Shown: in pieces, positions 1 through 9,315 of the stretch
Position numbering within the stretch: position 1 is the stretch's first letter
Layout of the letters: every line of letters starts with the position of its first letter
Source: Melioribacteraceae bacterium
GTDB taxonomy: Bacteria > Bacteroidota > Ignavibacteria > Ignavibacteriales > Melioribacteraceae
DNA: 64,000 bases
Direction of reading: 5' to 3'
Assembly (NCBI GenBank): GCA_035362835.1
Contig: DAOSDY010000001.1
Span: 744,001-808,000, forward strand
Made by a program: the position numbers and the translations under genes
Notes under the pieces: model-generated
Databases searched by the model: none
Told to the model about the DNA's origin: nothing
Seen by the model: only the letters and a program-made list of their open reading frames with translations

Positions 1-278
1 GCGAAATCTCACTTAAGTTTCAGAATGGCGAAACTTACATCTATATGGTAAATCAGAAACCGCTAAAGACAGATCTTTTACTGGTAAATATCTGGCGGAA
101 AAAATCCAAAGGGACAGATTACGAGGAATTCATTGATTCAAAAAAATATAAAATAAATTCCTCCTGGTACGATGCATTTTTCCGCTACCGTTTCGAAAAG
201 CCCGGTAATTATAAGATCAACTTTTTTAATGAAAAGGAAATATTACTTAAAACGGCTTATATTACGGTCGAAAATTAA
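1..278 (+). CDS. C-terminal end of an unrecognised protein (5' truncated)
   Basis: The frame is open from base 3, so the gene begins upstream of the window; the ATG at 45 is probably internal. About 92 residues are visible, mixed polar and aromatic and without a membrane segment. The last 30 residues alternate in a beta-strand-like way (PGNYKINFF, ILLKTAYITVEN), as at the end of a beta-sandwich domain. No family is recognised. It ends 22 bp before the RfbA-like gene and may share its transcript. Confidence 0.55.
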   Translation, partial: EISLKFQNGETYIYMVNQKPLKTDLLLVNIWRKKSKGTDYEEFIDSKKYKINSSWYDAFFRYRFEKPGNYKINFFNEKEILLKTAYITVEN

Positions 279-300
279 ACACTAACAGTCGGACTTATAT

Positions 301-1167
301 ATGAAGGGAATAGTATTAGCAGGCGGGTCAGGATCCCGGATGTACCCAATTTCCAAAATCTACAGTAAACAATTAACTCTGATTTACGATAAACCTTTAA
401 TCTACTATCCTCTTTCCGTACTGATGCTTGCCGGCGTTCGCGATATTCTTATTATTTCCAACAGTGAAACAATCCCCCTCTACCAGAAGCTTTTTGACGA
501 CGGTTCTTCAATAGGTGTTAATTTCCAATATGAAATTCAAAAAGCGCCGAACGGAATAGCCGAAGCTTTTATAATCGGAGAAAAATTTATTGGCAATGAC
601 AACGTTTCCCTTATACTGGGTGACAATATTTTTTACGGTAAACTCGACTTCTTTTACAGGTCGGTAGAACAATCAAAAAAAGGGGCTACAATCTTTGCTT
701 ACAAAGTGAACGATCCCCAGAGATACGGTATTGTTGAATTCAACAGTTCGGGAAAAGCCATAAGCATTGAAGAAAAGCCGCAGAATCCTAAATCGGATTA
801 TGCTGTTCCCGGTCTTTACGTATACGATAACCGGGTTGTGGATATTTCTAAAAATTTAAAACCCTCAGGCCGCGGTGAACTCGAAATAACAGATGTAAAT
901 AAAAAATACCTCGAACTGGGTGAACTTCACGTTGAAAAAATCGGCAGAGGTGTTGCATGGCTCGATACCGGAACTCCCGAAGCCCTTCTGAAAGCATCGA
1001 ACTTTTTCGGCGTTATTGAAGACAGACAGGGATTAAAAGTCGCCTGTCTTGAAGAAATCGCCTTATTGAAAGGATTTATAACAAAGGACGAATTTATTCA
1101 ACTGGTTAAAACTCTCCCCGGGTCTCTCTACAGGGAATATCTGGAAAAACTGATTTCCGATTTATAA
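301..1167 (+). CDS. rfbA: Glucose-1-phosphate thymidylyltransferase (RmlA/RfbA)
   Basis: This cytoplasmic nucleotidyltransferase makes dTDP-glucose from glucose-1-phosphate and dTTP, the first step towards dTDP-L-rhamnose and other deoxysugars of surface polysaccharides. The 288-residue length is normal for the short RmlA class. The N-terminal nucleotide loop GGSGSRMYP (residues 8-16) and the SKQL motif are present; Ser12 replaces the more usual Thr. LGDNIFYG carries the metal-binding Asp108, and EEKPQNPKSDYAVPGLYVYD is the sugar-binding segment. No rfbB, rfbC or rfbD is in the window, so the rest of the pathway must be encoded elsewhere. The start ATG follows the upstream gene by 22 bp. Confidence 0.95.
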   Translation: MKGIVLAGGSGSRMYPISKIYSKQLTLIYDKPLIYYPLSVLMLAGVRDILIISNSETIPLYQKLFDDGSSIGVNFQYEIQKAPNGIAEAFIIGEKFIGNDNVSLILGDNIFYGKLDFFYRSVEQSKKGATIFAYKVNDPQRYGIVEFNSSGKAISIEEKPQNPKSDYAVPGLYVYDNRVVDISKNLKPSGRGELEITDVNKKYLELGELHVEKIGRGVAWLDTGTPEALLKASNFFGVIEDRQGLKVACLEEIALLKGFITKDEFIQLVKTLPGSLYREYLEKLISDL

Positions 1168-1182
1168 CTGATCATTTGTAAA

Positions 1183-1590
1183 GTGAATCCAAAAAAAATT
1201 TTAAAATATATTTTAATCGGGTTTGGCTGGATCTTTGTCGCACTAGGAATTATCGGGATCTTTGTGCCATTGATGCCAACCACCGTGTTCTTCATTCTTG
1301 CGGCAGCTTCCTTCGCAAGGAGTTCGGATAGATTTTACAGTTGGCTGATCAATCATCCCCGTTTCGGAAAGTTTATTAAGGATTACCGCGAAAAACGGGG
1401 GATGCCCCTTAAATCCAAGATAATTGCCGTTGGAATGCTCTACCTGACCATCGGCTCATCGGCTTATTTCTTTACTGATTCACTCTGGGTAAGATTACTT
1501 CTTATTTCGATAGCAATAGGTGTAAGCACTTACATCTTATCGCTGAAAACAATAAGAGATGAAAGAGACGTTGTAGGAGAGACTGAATAG
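1183..1590 (+). CDS. YbaN/DUF454 family inner-membrane protein
   Basis: A small hydrophobic protein of 135 residues with a GTG start 15 bp after rfbA. An N-terminal hydrophobic region (about residues 5-42) contains the family signature GIFVPLMPTTVFFILAAASF, followed by SDRFYSWLINHPRFG, which is typical of DUF454. Further membrane segments lie at about 80-118. In other bacteria the family is a 3-4 helix inner-membrane protein of unknown function. Proximity to rfbA suggests co-transcription but does not establish a shared role. Confidence 0.85.
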   Translation: MNPKKILKYILIGFGWIFVALGIIGIFVPLMPTTVFFILAAASFARSSDRFYSWLINHPRFGKFIKDYREKRGMPLKSKIIAVGMLYLTIGSSAYFFTDSLWVRLLLISIAIGVSTYILSLKTIRDERDVVGETE

Positions 1591-1756
1591 TCATTTCCTA
1601 AAAACCGGGAAACAAATATTTAATTGAGGCTTATTTTAGTAAAGTTTATTATCTTTAGCCGAAAGCTTAATGAATAAAAGGGGCAGAAATTAATCTTTCT
1701 ACATTCCCTTTTATTAAAACAAACATCTTACAGATCAATTAAGGAGACTCACGAGA

Positions 1757-3355
1757 ATGGGGCTATTCTCATCCAAGACTAAAAGTGAGCTTGAAAAATT
1801 AATTGAAGAAAACGACGAACTTAAAAACACACTTCATTCCTTTGTTCAGAAACATCAAAGTCTCAGCGAACTTGAATCCAAGATAAACGACTCAAGGAAA
1901 GAACTTCTTGAGATATCGCATAAAAATGAAAATCTCAGGAAAGAGATTAAAAATCTGGATGAAGAAATTAAAACCAAGAACGATGCCCTAAAGAACAGTA
2001 TGATAGCCATCGGTTCTGACAGCAGGGTTTCAGAAGATCTTTTAAGAGAAATTGAAGACAAAAAGGAACTGCTGGAAAAATTAACCGATCAGCAGAATTT
2101 ACTTCATCAGAATGTGGCTTTTCTTAAGCAGGAAGAGAACAGAATCAACGAGACTCTCAATAAATTCGGCGGAAACATAGAGGATTCCATCTACAAGGTA
2201 AAAGAAGCCGAAGAAGAATTCCATCAGAAGTTAAATCTCCTTAAATCAGAAGAATCGAAAAAGAACGGCATCATAAAATCTCTTGACGAAAAGATTAGTC
2301 TGAACGAGGATATTAAAGCCAATCTGGAAACAGCAATTGCGGCTCTCGTAGGTCAGCTCGCAGAAAAAGAGCGAGTCTTTACGGAATACTCCCTGAAAAG
2401 AGATTCGATTATTGATGAAATCCGGTCCCGGCAGAAGGAATTCGACGAATTTGAATATAAATTCAATTATCATAAAGAAGCTGTTGCGAAAATCGAAGAT
2501 GATGTTAAAAATCTGTCGGAGAAAAAAAATTTCCTCTCCGATGAAGTAAGAAAATTCGAAATCGTAAAAAGTGAAATACAGGATAAGATTCTTCAGCTCC
2601 GGAATGAAGAGGAAAAACTGAATGAGGTAATTGTTCTAAAGCAGAAGACCGCCGAAGATCTTGAGAAAAGAAAATTTGATATTGAAGAGAGTCACCTGCA
2701 GCTTGAGAATAATCTTTCGCAGGTACTTCTTAAATTCACCGAGGAATTAAGTACATCAAAAAACAGGCTTACTTCGGTTAAACAGGAGATTTTTGATAAG
2801 GAGAAGGAGATTTCCGCCAAAGAAAGAATTCTTCTTGAAAAAACATCCCAGATCGCAGAATACGGCGGGATGACAAAAATTCTTCAGAAAGAAAGAAGTA
2901 CTACAGAACAAATTATAAGCAATCTTAAGGAGCAGCAGAGCGAATTGAATGAAGAACTCTCAACTCTTAAAGATAAATTGAATCGTCAGAAGATTTACTT
3001 CCAGCAATTAAGGTCGGATACTGAAAATCTTGAGAGTAAAAAGGAAATTATCGAAAAGGAATTCCGGCTTGTGTTCGCACAGGGTAGTGAAAATTATTCG
3101 AACCTGGAGGAGAATAAACAGAGGATTGTTCAGGAGATTATTGAGAACCAGAAAGAGCTTGATGATCTAAGGAACCATATAGTCCGGTTACGCAATGAGC
3201 TAAGAGACCTTAAACTTGAAACAGCACAGGTGGAATCTCAGAAAGAGGAATTCACGGCAAAAATTTCAGAGCTCATAGCAATGGAGAAGAATCTCAAATT
3301 CAGAATCTCCGAACACGAAAAGAAACTGGAAGACCAGCCGCCCCAGCAGATATAA
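1757..3355 (+). CDS. Long coiled-coil protein, SMC-like rod without ATPase
   Basis: A 532-residue protein that is almost entirely heptad-rich coiled coil (very high Glu, Lys, Leu, Gln and Ser) from about residue 8 to 520. A short N-terminal MGLFSSKTKSELEKLIEE precedes it. There is no Walker motif, membrane segment or signal peptide, so it is neither a true SMC nor a secreted protein. A structural, scaffold or cytoskeleton-like cytoplasmic role is plausible but not shown. An AAGGAG Shine-Dalgarno lies just upstream of the ATG. It sits alone, with 166 bp before it and 157 bp after it. Confidence 0.7.
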   Translation: MGLFSSKTKSELEKLIEENDELKNTLHSFVQKHQSLSELESKINDSRKELLEISHKNENLRKEIKNLDEEIKTKNDALKNSMIAIGSDSRVSEDLLREIEDKKELLEKLTDQQNLLHQNVAFLKQEENRINETLNKFGGNIEDSIYKVKEAEEEFHQKLNLLKSEESKKNGIIKSLDEKISLNEDIKANLETAIAALVGQLAEKERVFTEYSLKRDSIIDEIRSRQKEFDEFEYKFNYHKEAVAKIEDDVKNLSEKKNFLSDEVRKFEIVKSEIQDKILQLRNEEEKLNEVIVLKQKTAEDLEKRKFDIEESHLQLENNLSQVLLKFTEELSTSKNRLTSVKQEIFDKEKEISAKERILLEKTSQIAEYGGMTKILQKERSTTEQIISNLKEQQSELNEELSTLKDKLNRQKIYFQQLRSDTENLESKKEIIEKEFRLVFAQGSENYSNLEENKQRIVQEIIENQKELDDLRNHIVRLRNELRDLKLETAQVESQKEEFTAKISELIAMEKNLKFRISEHEKKLEDQPPQQI

Positions 3356-3512
3356 CTAATAAAAGTATCTGATTCCATAGCCTTCTTACAGCCCGTGTGT
3401 TGGGCAGCACCTCATATTCGAAACTTATTATCCTTTTTGATTTTTTAACGAATAAACTTATTTTGCATGCGCTTGTCGCACAAAAAATCCTGAAAGAAAG
3501 AAAAAATTCCTT

Positions 3513-4226
3513 ATGTCACGATTTAACAAGCAAACATTCTTATTAGTACCGGCCTTAACCTTATTGGGTCTATCAGTGCTTTTTGCCCAGAATTCAAAGG
3601 ACACTTTAAAGTATAGGACCAATCCGAATTACATTCTGCAGCAGAATATGTTCGACATTTATAAAACACGTCAAGCCGATATAGTTATGTTAGGCAATTC
3701 GCTTACTGCGGGTGCATTCTGGAACGAACTTCTTGGCCGGCCTAACGTTGTGGGAAGAGGAATTCCGGGAGATGTTCTTCAGGGATTTTCTGCAAGAATA
3801 AATTCTATTATTAAGCTGAGACCAAAACTGGTTTTTATACTGGGAGGATTGAACGATATATATGGCTGGACTCCTGTTGAAGATATTTTTGCTGAATATG
3901 TGAAAATCCTGCAATTATTGAAATCAAATGGTATAATACCGGTAGTTCAGTCAACTCTTTTTGCTGGAAGGGATTGGGCAAAAGACTGGGGAGGTACTCC
4001 GGAAGTGAATTCAGGAAGGAACAAAGAGGTTGCCAAATTAAATTCTCTCCTCCTGGATTATGCACGTAAAAATAATATCGATTATATCGACCTGAATTCC
4101 AGAATGTCTACAAGGGATAATTTTTTACGGCCGGAATTAACGTGGGACGGGGTTCACCTTAATTCCGAAGGCTACAAAATCTGGGTAAGAGAAGTAGAAA
4201 AAATTCTGAAAAAGTATAAACTATAA
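3513..4226 (+). CDS. SGNH/GDSL-family hydrolase, exported
   Basis: A 237-residue protein with an N-terminal signal sequence ending near LFAQN. The SGNH blocks are visible: nucleophile Ser63 in MLGNSLTAG, the glycine block around GRGIPGD, the Asn block in GGLNDIYGW, and the Asp212/His215 pair in DGVHLNSEGY. Family members are serine esterases or acetyl/acyl transferases acting on lipids and glycans. As the first gene of a run leading to an AMP ligase, ACP and MBOAT, it probably works outside the cytoplasm as the esterase or transfer partner of an O-acylation system. That role is inferred from context. Confidence 0.85.
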   Translation: MSRFNKQTFLLVPALTLLGLSVLFAQNSKDTLKYRTNPNYILQQNMFDIYKTRQADIVMLGNSLTAGAFWNELLGRPNVVGRGIPGDVLQGFSARINSIIKLRPKLVFILGGLNDIYGWTPVEDIFAEYVKILQLLKSNGIIPVVQSTLFAGRDWAKDWGGTPEVNSGRNKEVAKLNSLLLDYARKNNIDYIDLNSRMSTRDNFLRPELTWDGVHLNSEGYKIWVREVEKILKKYKL

Positions 4227-4256
4227 TAAGCTATAAATGAGTCCAAAGGAATAAAA

Positions 4257-5663
4257 ATGAATTCTGAAAATAATATTAAGAAACCGGTTTATTTAATTAC
4301 AATAACAATCCTTCTTCTCTATGCAATATCGTTTATTAAAATTGATTATGATTTTGCCGGGATATCCTTTAAGCAGATTGATCTTTTCTCCGACATTAAA
4401 GCCGAAGAAACTTCCGATGGAAACAATTCCTTCGATTCATTTCAATTCTTGAATAGAACCAATTATGCGGGAATTAACCTGTTGAGCCCGTTTAGCTCGC
4501 TGATCGACTTCTTTTCAGATGGAAGTGCTCTGGTAAGTCAGCTTCCAGCCCAGGGTGTAAAAACGCCGATTATCGGAAACACAAAGCAGCTTTCTTATTT
4601 CTTTGATGCTCTTAAAAATTCGAAATCAAAATCCGTCAGAATTGCTCATTACGGCGACTCTGCAATAGAAGGAGACCTTATAACATCCGATATCCGCGAA
4701 GAACTTCAGAAAAGATTCGGCGGGAACGGTGTTGGATGGCTTGGAATTGTTTCGCAGGATATAACATTCCGTACAACAACAAAGCACAGTTTTTCGGATA
4801 ATTGGGAAAGTGCCTCCCTCTATACAAATAATCCGAAAGGACTTTCGCTTGGAATAAGCGGCGAGATTGCCGTACCGAAAGGAAATGCCTGGGTTCAATA
4901 CGAAACAACAAGAGCACGGCGCTCTTTGAAAGATTTCAGCGTTGTTAAACTCTATTATTCGAACGCAAAGAATTCACAGATACTATATTCATTTGATGGC
5001 GGAACTAAACAGTCGGTTGCATTAAAAACCGGAAGCGGTATTCAGGAGCTGATTCTTAAACCGGCAGGAAAAGCTAAAACCGTAAGAATCGAATTCCCGA
5101 CTGTTGATCAGGCCTACTTTTACGGTGTAACACTGGAAAACGAATCCGGCCTCTACATCGACAACCTTCCTCTGAGAGGAAACACCGGCGTGGATATCGG
5201 ACAAATCTCTCAACAGATGCTGAAAGACTTCGCAAAATATCTTGATTACAAACTGATTATACTGGAATTCGGACTTAACATTGCCGGTTCGAGCAGAACC
5301 GATTATTCCTGGTACGAACGTGAAATGGTTAAAGTAATAAATCATCTTAAACAGGCATTCCCCAAGACAAGCATTCTTATGATAAGTGTACATGACAAAG
5401 CTATGAAGAAAGGTTCGAACTTTGTCACCGATCCTACGATATTAAAACTTCTTGAAACACAAAAGAGTATTGCAAAGCAGGCCGATGTAGCTTTGTGGAG
5501 TATGTTCGATGCAATGGGCGGCGAAAATTCGATGCCTAAATGGGTTAACGCCAATCCCCCGCTCGCATTCAAGGATTATATTCACTTTAACGATCAGGGT
5601 GCAGCAAAGATCGCACAGCTTTTCCTCGATTCTCTGATCAGCGAATTCAATAAAAATAAATAA
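4257..5663 (+). CDS. Membrane-anchored SGNH-fold protein, DltD/AlgJ-like role
   Basis: A 468-residue protein with one N-terminal membrane anchor (about residues 10-27) and a large extracytoplasmic part. The C-terminal half is an SGNH fold: Ser135 in HYGDSAIEGD, and Asp440-Tyr-Ile-His443 in DYIHFNDQG as the Asp/His pair. About 200 residues of beta-rich sequence between these blocks look like an inserted carbohydrate-binding-type module. The gene follows the first SGNH gene by 30 bp and precedes the acyl-AMP ligase by 25 bp. By analogy with DltD, AlgJ and AlgX it is the likely terminal transferase placing acyl groups on a glycan or polymer. Confidence 0.75.
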   Translation: MNSENNIKKPVYLITITILLLYAISFIKIDYDFAGISFKQIDLFSDIKAEETSDGNNSFDSFQFLNRTNYAGINLLSPFSSLIDFFSDGSALVSQLPAQGVKTPIIGNTKQLSYFFDALKNSKSKSVRIAHYGDSAIEGDLITSDIREELQKRFGGNGVGWLGIVSQDITFRTTTKHSFSDNWESASLYTNNPKGLSLGISGEIAVPKGNAWVQYETTRARRSLKDFSVVKLYYSNAKNSQILYSFDGGTKQSVALKTGSGIQELILKPAGKAKTVRIEFPTVDQAYFYGVTLENESGLYIDNLPLRGNTGVDIGQISQQMLKDFAKYLDYKLIILEFGLNIAGSSRTDYSWYEREMVKVINHLKQAFPKTSILMISVHDKAMKKGSNFVTDPTILKLLETQKSIAKQADVALWSMFDAMGGENSMPKWVNANPPLAFKDYIHFNDQGAAKIAQLFLDSLISEFNKNK

Positions 5664-5688
5664 GAATAAGATCAATAGTGCGGACGGA

Positions 5689-7425
5689 ATGATGAGCCAA
5701 TTTAAATTCAATATTGAAGAAGCACCGACTCTCTGGAAACGTTGGAAGCTTAATTCAGAGAAGTATCCGGACCGTGAAGCGGTTGTTCACTGGGTAGCCG
5801 GCGAAGAACCTTTCAGATGGACTTACAAAACTCTTATTGATGCTTCAAAAAAATTCTCTGTTCATATTAAGAAGCTCGGCATTAAACCCGGGGAAGTATG
5901 CGCGACTATCATAAGGCATAATCCGAAATTTTACCCGCTCTATCTCGGAATCTCAAGAACCGTCGCTCTTCCGGCTGTTCTGGCTTATCCCAATCCCCGT
6001 CTTCATCCGGATAAATTCCGCCAGGGACTCGAAGGAATGGCACAGCGTTCCGGTCTCGATTACATATTAACAGAACGCGAACTCGAACCGCTAATAAAAC
6101 CTCTGATCGAAAAACCGGGCAGCACTATTAAAGCGGTTTACTTCCCTCTTGAATGGGATATTGAAAATGAAACCGATCCTGAAATTGATGCGGAGATTGA
6201 ACGGATCGCATCCGGTGTGAAGGATACGGATCCAATTCTTCTACAGCACTCATCAGGAACTACAGGCCTTCAAAAACCGGTTGTGCTTTCGCACAGGGCA
6301 ATTTTGAATCATGTAAAAAATCTCGGCGGCGCTCTTCAATTGAGCGGGAAGGATAAAATTGTAAGCTGGCTTCCGCTTTACCACGACTTCGGATTAATTG
6401 CCGCATACCAGATTCCGCTTGCATACGGAATACCTACAATCCAGATCGATCCTTTCCAGTGGGTGCTGGCACCGGTTCTCCTGCCGGAAGTTATTAGCAA
6501 GGAGAAAGCTACTGTTACTTTTTCACCTAACTTCGCATACAACGTACTCGCGGAGAAAATTGATCCGGATGAATTGGAGGGACTTGACCTTTCGAGCTTA
6601 CGAATAATCGTAAACGCTGCCGAACCTATTAGACACGACAGTCACGAAAAATTTGTTGAGCGTTTCGAGAAATACGGATTCAATCCGCTTGCATTGGCTG
6701 GACTGTACGGAATGGCCGAAGTTACGCTCGGCGCCACATTAACACCTCCCGGTAAACCGATTTCCGAACTGAAAGTAGAAAGAAACGAATTATCGCGCGG
6801 TGTGATGAAACTTGCCGATGAGAATTCGATTGTAAGAGTCTGCGTCTCCTCTGGAAAGCCGATCAACGAGTGCGACCTGAAAATTGTTGATGAAAACAGA
6901 AAAGAAATTGAAGACGGCCTTGTGGGTGAAGTTGCCGTAACATCCATTTCGATGTTCGACGGTTATAGAAATTATCCGGAAAAGACCGCGGAAGTAGTAG
7001 CCGACGGATGGTATTACAGCGGCGATTACGGATTCAGATGGAAAGGCGAATATTATATTATCGGCAGGAAGAAGGATATCATTATCGTTGCAGGTAAGAA
7101 TATTTATCCCGAGGATATTGAAGACGTGATGAATCAGGTTGAAGGATTAGTGCCGGGAAGGACTATCGCCTTCGGCGAAGAGGATCTGAAGATGGGAACA
7201 GAATTCGTTGCCGTCGTTGCCGAGACAAAAGCCGAAACTGATGAAGAAAAAAATAAAGTCCGGATGAATATTCTTAAAGCCGGTATGAGTATTGATATAA
7301 TTATTCATAAAGTATATCTTGTCCCGCCGAGATGGCTCATAAAAAGCTCATCCGGCAAACCGAGCAGAAAAACCAACAAAGAAAGATTAATTGACGGAAC
7401 CGATCCACAAGTCTGGAGCAGATAA
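5689..7425 (+). CDS. Fatty-acyl-AMP ligase / AMP-dependent acyl-ACP synthetase
   Basis: A 578-residue adenylate-forming enzyme. It has the phosphate-binding P-loop SSGTTGLQKP (about residue 187), the motif YGMAEVTLG, the adenine/ribose motif YYSGDYGFRWKGEYYIIGR, the hinge KKDIIIVAGKNIYPEDIE and the C-terminal SSGKPSRKTNKER with the expected catalytic lysine. Sequence character and neighbours fit the fatty-acyl-AMP ligase branch, which loads a carboxylic acid onto an ACP instead of CoA. The next gene is an ACP that overlaps its stop codon by one base, so the pair is almost certainly a functional unit equivalent to DltA/DltC. Confidence 0.9.
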   Translation: MMSQFKFNIEEAPTLWKRWKLNSEKYPDREAVVHWVAGEEPFRWTYKTLIDASKKFSVHIKKLGIKPGEVCATIIRHNPKFYPLYLGISRTVALPAVLAYPNPRLHPDKFRQGLEGMAQRSGLDYILTERELEPLIKPLIEKPGSTIKAVYFPLEWDIENETDPEIDAEIERIASGVKDTDPILLQHSSGTTGLQKPVVLSHRAILNHVKNLGGALQLSGKDKIVSWLPLYHDFGLIAAYQIPLAYGIPTIQIDPFQWVLAPVLLPEVISKEKATVTFSPNFAYNVLAEKIDPDELEGLDLSSLRIIVNAAEPIRHDSHEKFVERFEKYGFNPLALAGLYGMAEVTLGATLTPPGKPISELKVERNELSRGVMKLADENSIVRVCVSSGKPINECDLKIVDENRKEIEDGLVGEVAVTSISMFDGYRNYPEKTAEVVADGWYYSGDYGFRWKGEYYIIGRKKDIIIVAGKNIYPEDIEDVMNQVEGLVPGRTIAFGEEDLKMGTEFVAVVAETKAETDEEKNKVRMNILKAGMSIDIIIHKVYLVPPRWLIKSSSGKPSRKTNKERLIDGTDPQVWSR

Positions 7426-7658
7426 TGATATCAAACGAACTAAAACAGGTTATTCTTAAACAGCTGAACCTGGACGACTTTGATCTGAAGGATGAAACCA
7501 TAGCGCCTGAAGTACCCGGATGGGATTCCCTCAATCATATAAATATTATTCTAGCGGTGGAAGAAAAATTCGGCGTTAAATTCAAAAGCTACGAGTTACT
7601 CCGCCTTAAATGCGTGGGCGATCTTCAGAAACTTCTCGATTCCAAATTAAACAAATAA
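7425..7658 (+). CDS. Acyl carrier protein
   Basis: A 77-residue stand-alone carrier protein with the phosphopantetheine site at Ser35 in GWDSLNH. Its ATG overlaps the TAA of the acyl-AMP ligase (TAATGA), indicating translational coupling. The short acidic sequence has the expected helix pattern (ILAVEEKFGVKF after the Ser). It is less like housekeeping AcpP, which has a DSLD motif, than like dedicated carriers of DltC or polyketide type. It most likely receives the acyl group activated by the ligase and presents it to the membrane acyltransferase 13 bp downstream. Confidence 0.9.
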   Translation: MISNELKQVILKQLNLDDFDLKDETIAPEVPGWDSLNHINIILAVEEKFGVKFKSYELLRLKCVGDLQKLLDSKLNK

Positions 7659-7671
7659 CGGCGAAGAACTC

Positions 7672-9165
7672 TTGAATATCGATCTTCAAAAAATTTTAGA
7701 TCTGCTAAAATTCAATCTGTACGATCCGCTTATTTTTACTACAGGATTATTCCTTATAATTTTCTTTTTCTTCCTTCTGATCTATAATTCATTATTGAAG
7801 AGGACTTCCCTACGGATAGGATTCCTTATTCTCTTTTCATTCTATTTCTATTACAAGTCCGCGGGTTATTACGCTTCGATACTGCTTGTTTCTGCTATTG
7901 TAAATTTCCTTTTTGCGAAGTGGATAGCGGCGACGGAAAATTTTTCCGTAAAACGGCTTCACCTTTTTCTTACAGTACTTATAAACATCGGAATTCTTGC
8001 ATACTTCAAGTACACCAATTTTATACTTCAGGTATTCAGCGATATTTCCGGGAGTGAATTTAATGCGCTCGATATTTTCTTACCGATCGGAATTTCATTC
8101 TACACGTTCAAATCGCTCAATTATGTTTTTGATGTTTACTTCGACACATTAAAGCCGACCGGCAGCTTCCGTAATTTTCTTCTCTATGTTTCTTTCTTTC
8201 CCAACATACTTGCCGGACCTATCGACCGGGCATCGGACTTTTTACCTCAGATAGAGAAAGAGCCGTTCATTTCCAGAGAGGATTTCGGGAAAGCGGTTTT
8301 CCTGATCTGTCTGGGTCTTATCAAGAAAGTTGTTATCGCTGATTACATAAGCATCAATTTTGTAGACCGTGTATTCGATTTCCCTCTCCGATTCACGGGT
8401 GTTGAGAATCTGATTGCAGTATACGGTTATGTGCTTCAGATCTACTGCGATTTTTCCGGCTATTCCGATCTCGCAATCGGCGTGGCTCTCCTCTTCGGAT
8501 TTAAACTGATGGATAATTTCAATTATCCATTTAAGGCCACAGGCATTGCGGACTTCTGGCGGCGCTGGCACATCTCATTATCAAAATGGCTTCTCGATTA
8601 CCTCTTTAGGCCGATCCAGATGAAATACAGGAACCTGAGAACTTTCAGCAATATGATCGCTGTATTCGTTACGTTTTTGATTTGCGGATTATGGCACGGT
8701 GCCGGATGGAACTTTATTCTCTGGGGCGCTATTCACGGTTTTATGATGTCCTTTGCGATGATCATTCAGAAACCGCGTGTTAAAATTCTTACCGCATTAA
8801 AAATCTACAATACAAAATTCCATAAATTCATTCAGGTTTTTGTAACATTTCACCTGGTTGCATTTTCTTTCATGGTCTTCAAGAATCCCGATTTCCAGAC
8901 TGTTCTCGATATGCTCGATCAGATTGCAACATTTTTTCACAGCGAAGTATTCATTCAGTTTTTAGAGCAGCTCCCGGTTATCTCCGGATTGATCTTTACC
9001 GGTTACCTCTTCCATTTTCTTCCCTCCAGACTGGAAGTCCTATCCAGAAATTTCATCACATCCATTCCTTTTATCGGAAAAGTATTATTGATGGTATTGG
9101 TGATCTGGGTTGCGGCTCAGTTCAAATCAGCTGATATACAGCCCTTTATTTATTTCCAGTTTTAA
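7672..9165 (+). CDS. MBOAT-family membrane O-acyltransferase (AlgI/DltB-like)
   Basis: A 497-residue polytopic protein with a TTG start and about ten hydrophobic segments. The MBOAT signatures are clear: PIGISFYTFKSLNYVFDVY, the WRRWHISLSKWLLDYLF block, and LWHGAGWNFILWG with the catalytic His342. AlgI and DltB pass an acyl group from a cytoplasmic donor across the membrane to an extracellular acceptor. Here the donor is probably the adjacent acyl-ACP and the acceptor is handled by the two SGNH proteins. The substrate polymer is unknown. It is the last gene of the operon; 150 bp follow before the next gene. Confidence 0.92.
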   Translation: MNIDLQKILDLLKFNLYDPLIFTTGLFLIIFFFFLLIYNSLLKRTSLRIGFLILFSFYFYYKSAGYYASILLVSAIVNFLFAKWIAATENFSVKRLHLFLTVLINIGILAYFKYTNFILQVFSDISGSEFNALDIFLPIGISFYTFKSLNYVFDVYFDTLKPTGSFRNFLLYVSFFPNILAGPIDRASDFLPQIEKEPFISREDFGKAVFLICLGLIKKVVIADYISINFVDRVFDFPLRFTGVENLIAVYGYVLQIYCDFSGYSDLAIGVALLFGFKLMDNFNYPFKATGIADFWRRWHISLSKWLLDYLFRPIQMKYRNLRTFSNMIAVFVTFLICGLWHGAGWNFILWGAIHGFMMSFAMIIQKPRVKILTALKIYNTKFHKFIQVFVTFHLVAFSFMVFKNPDFQTVLDMLDQIATFFHSEVFIQFLEQLPVISGLIFTGYLFHFLPSRLEVLSRNFITSIPFIGKVLLMVLVIWVAAQFKSADIQPFIYFQF

Positions 9166-9315
9166 GCCACCCGTCTATTTTGAGACGCTATATTAAAGCT
9201 CAAATCCCCTTCCAGAGCTTAAAAGAGAATATGCTTAATGGCACAATTTTAAGTATAATATTTGGGCGAATTTTAATAACTTTGTTTCAAGAATAGAGAA
9301 AAACGACACTTATTG

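Noticed and set aside
9277..9284. TAACTTTG as a -7 box of the TPR-barrel gene
   Set aside because: No TTTG at the expected 19-21 bp upstream; the nearest TTTG is only 12 bp away.
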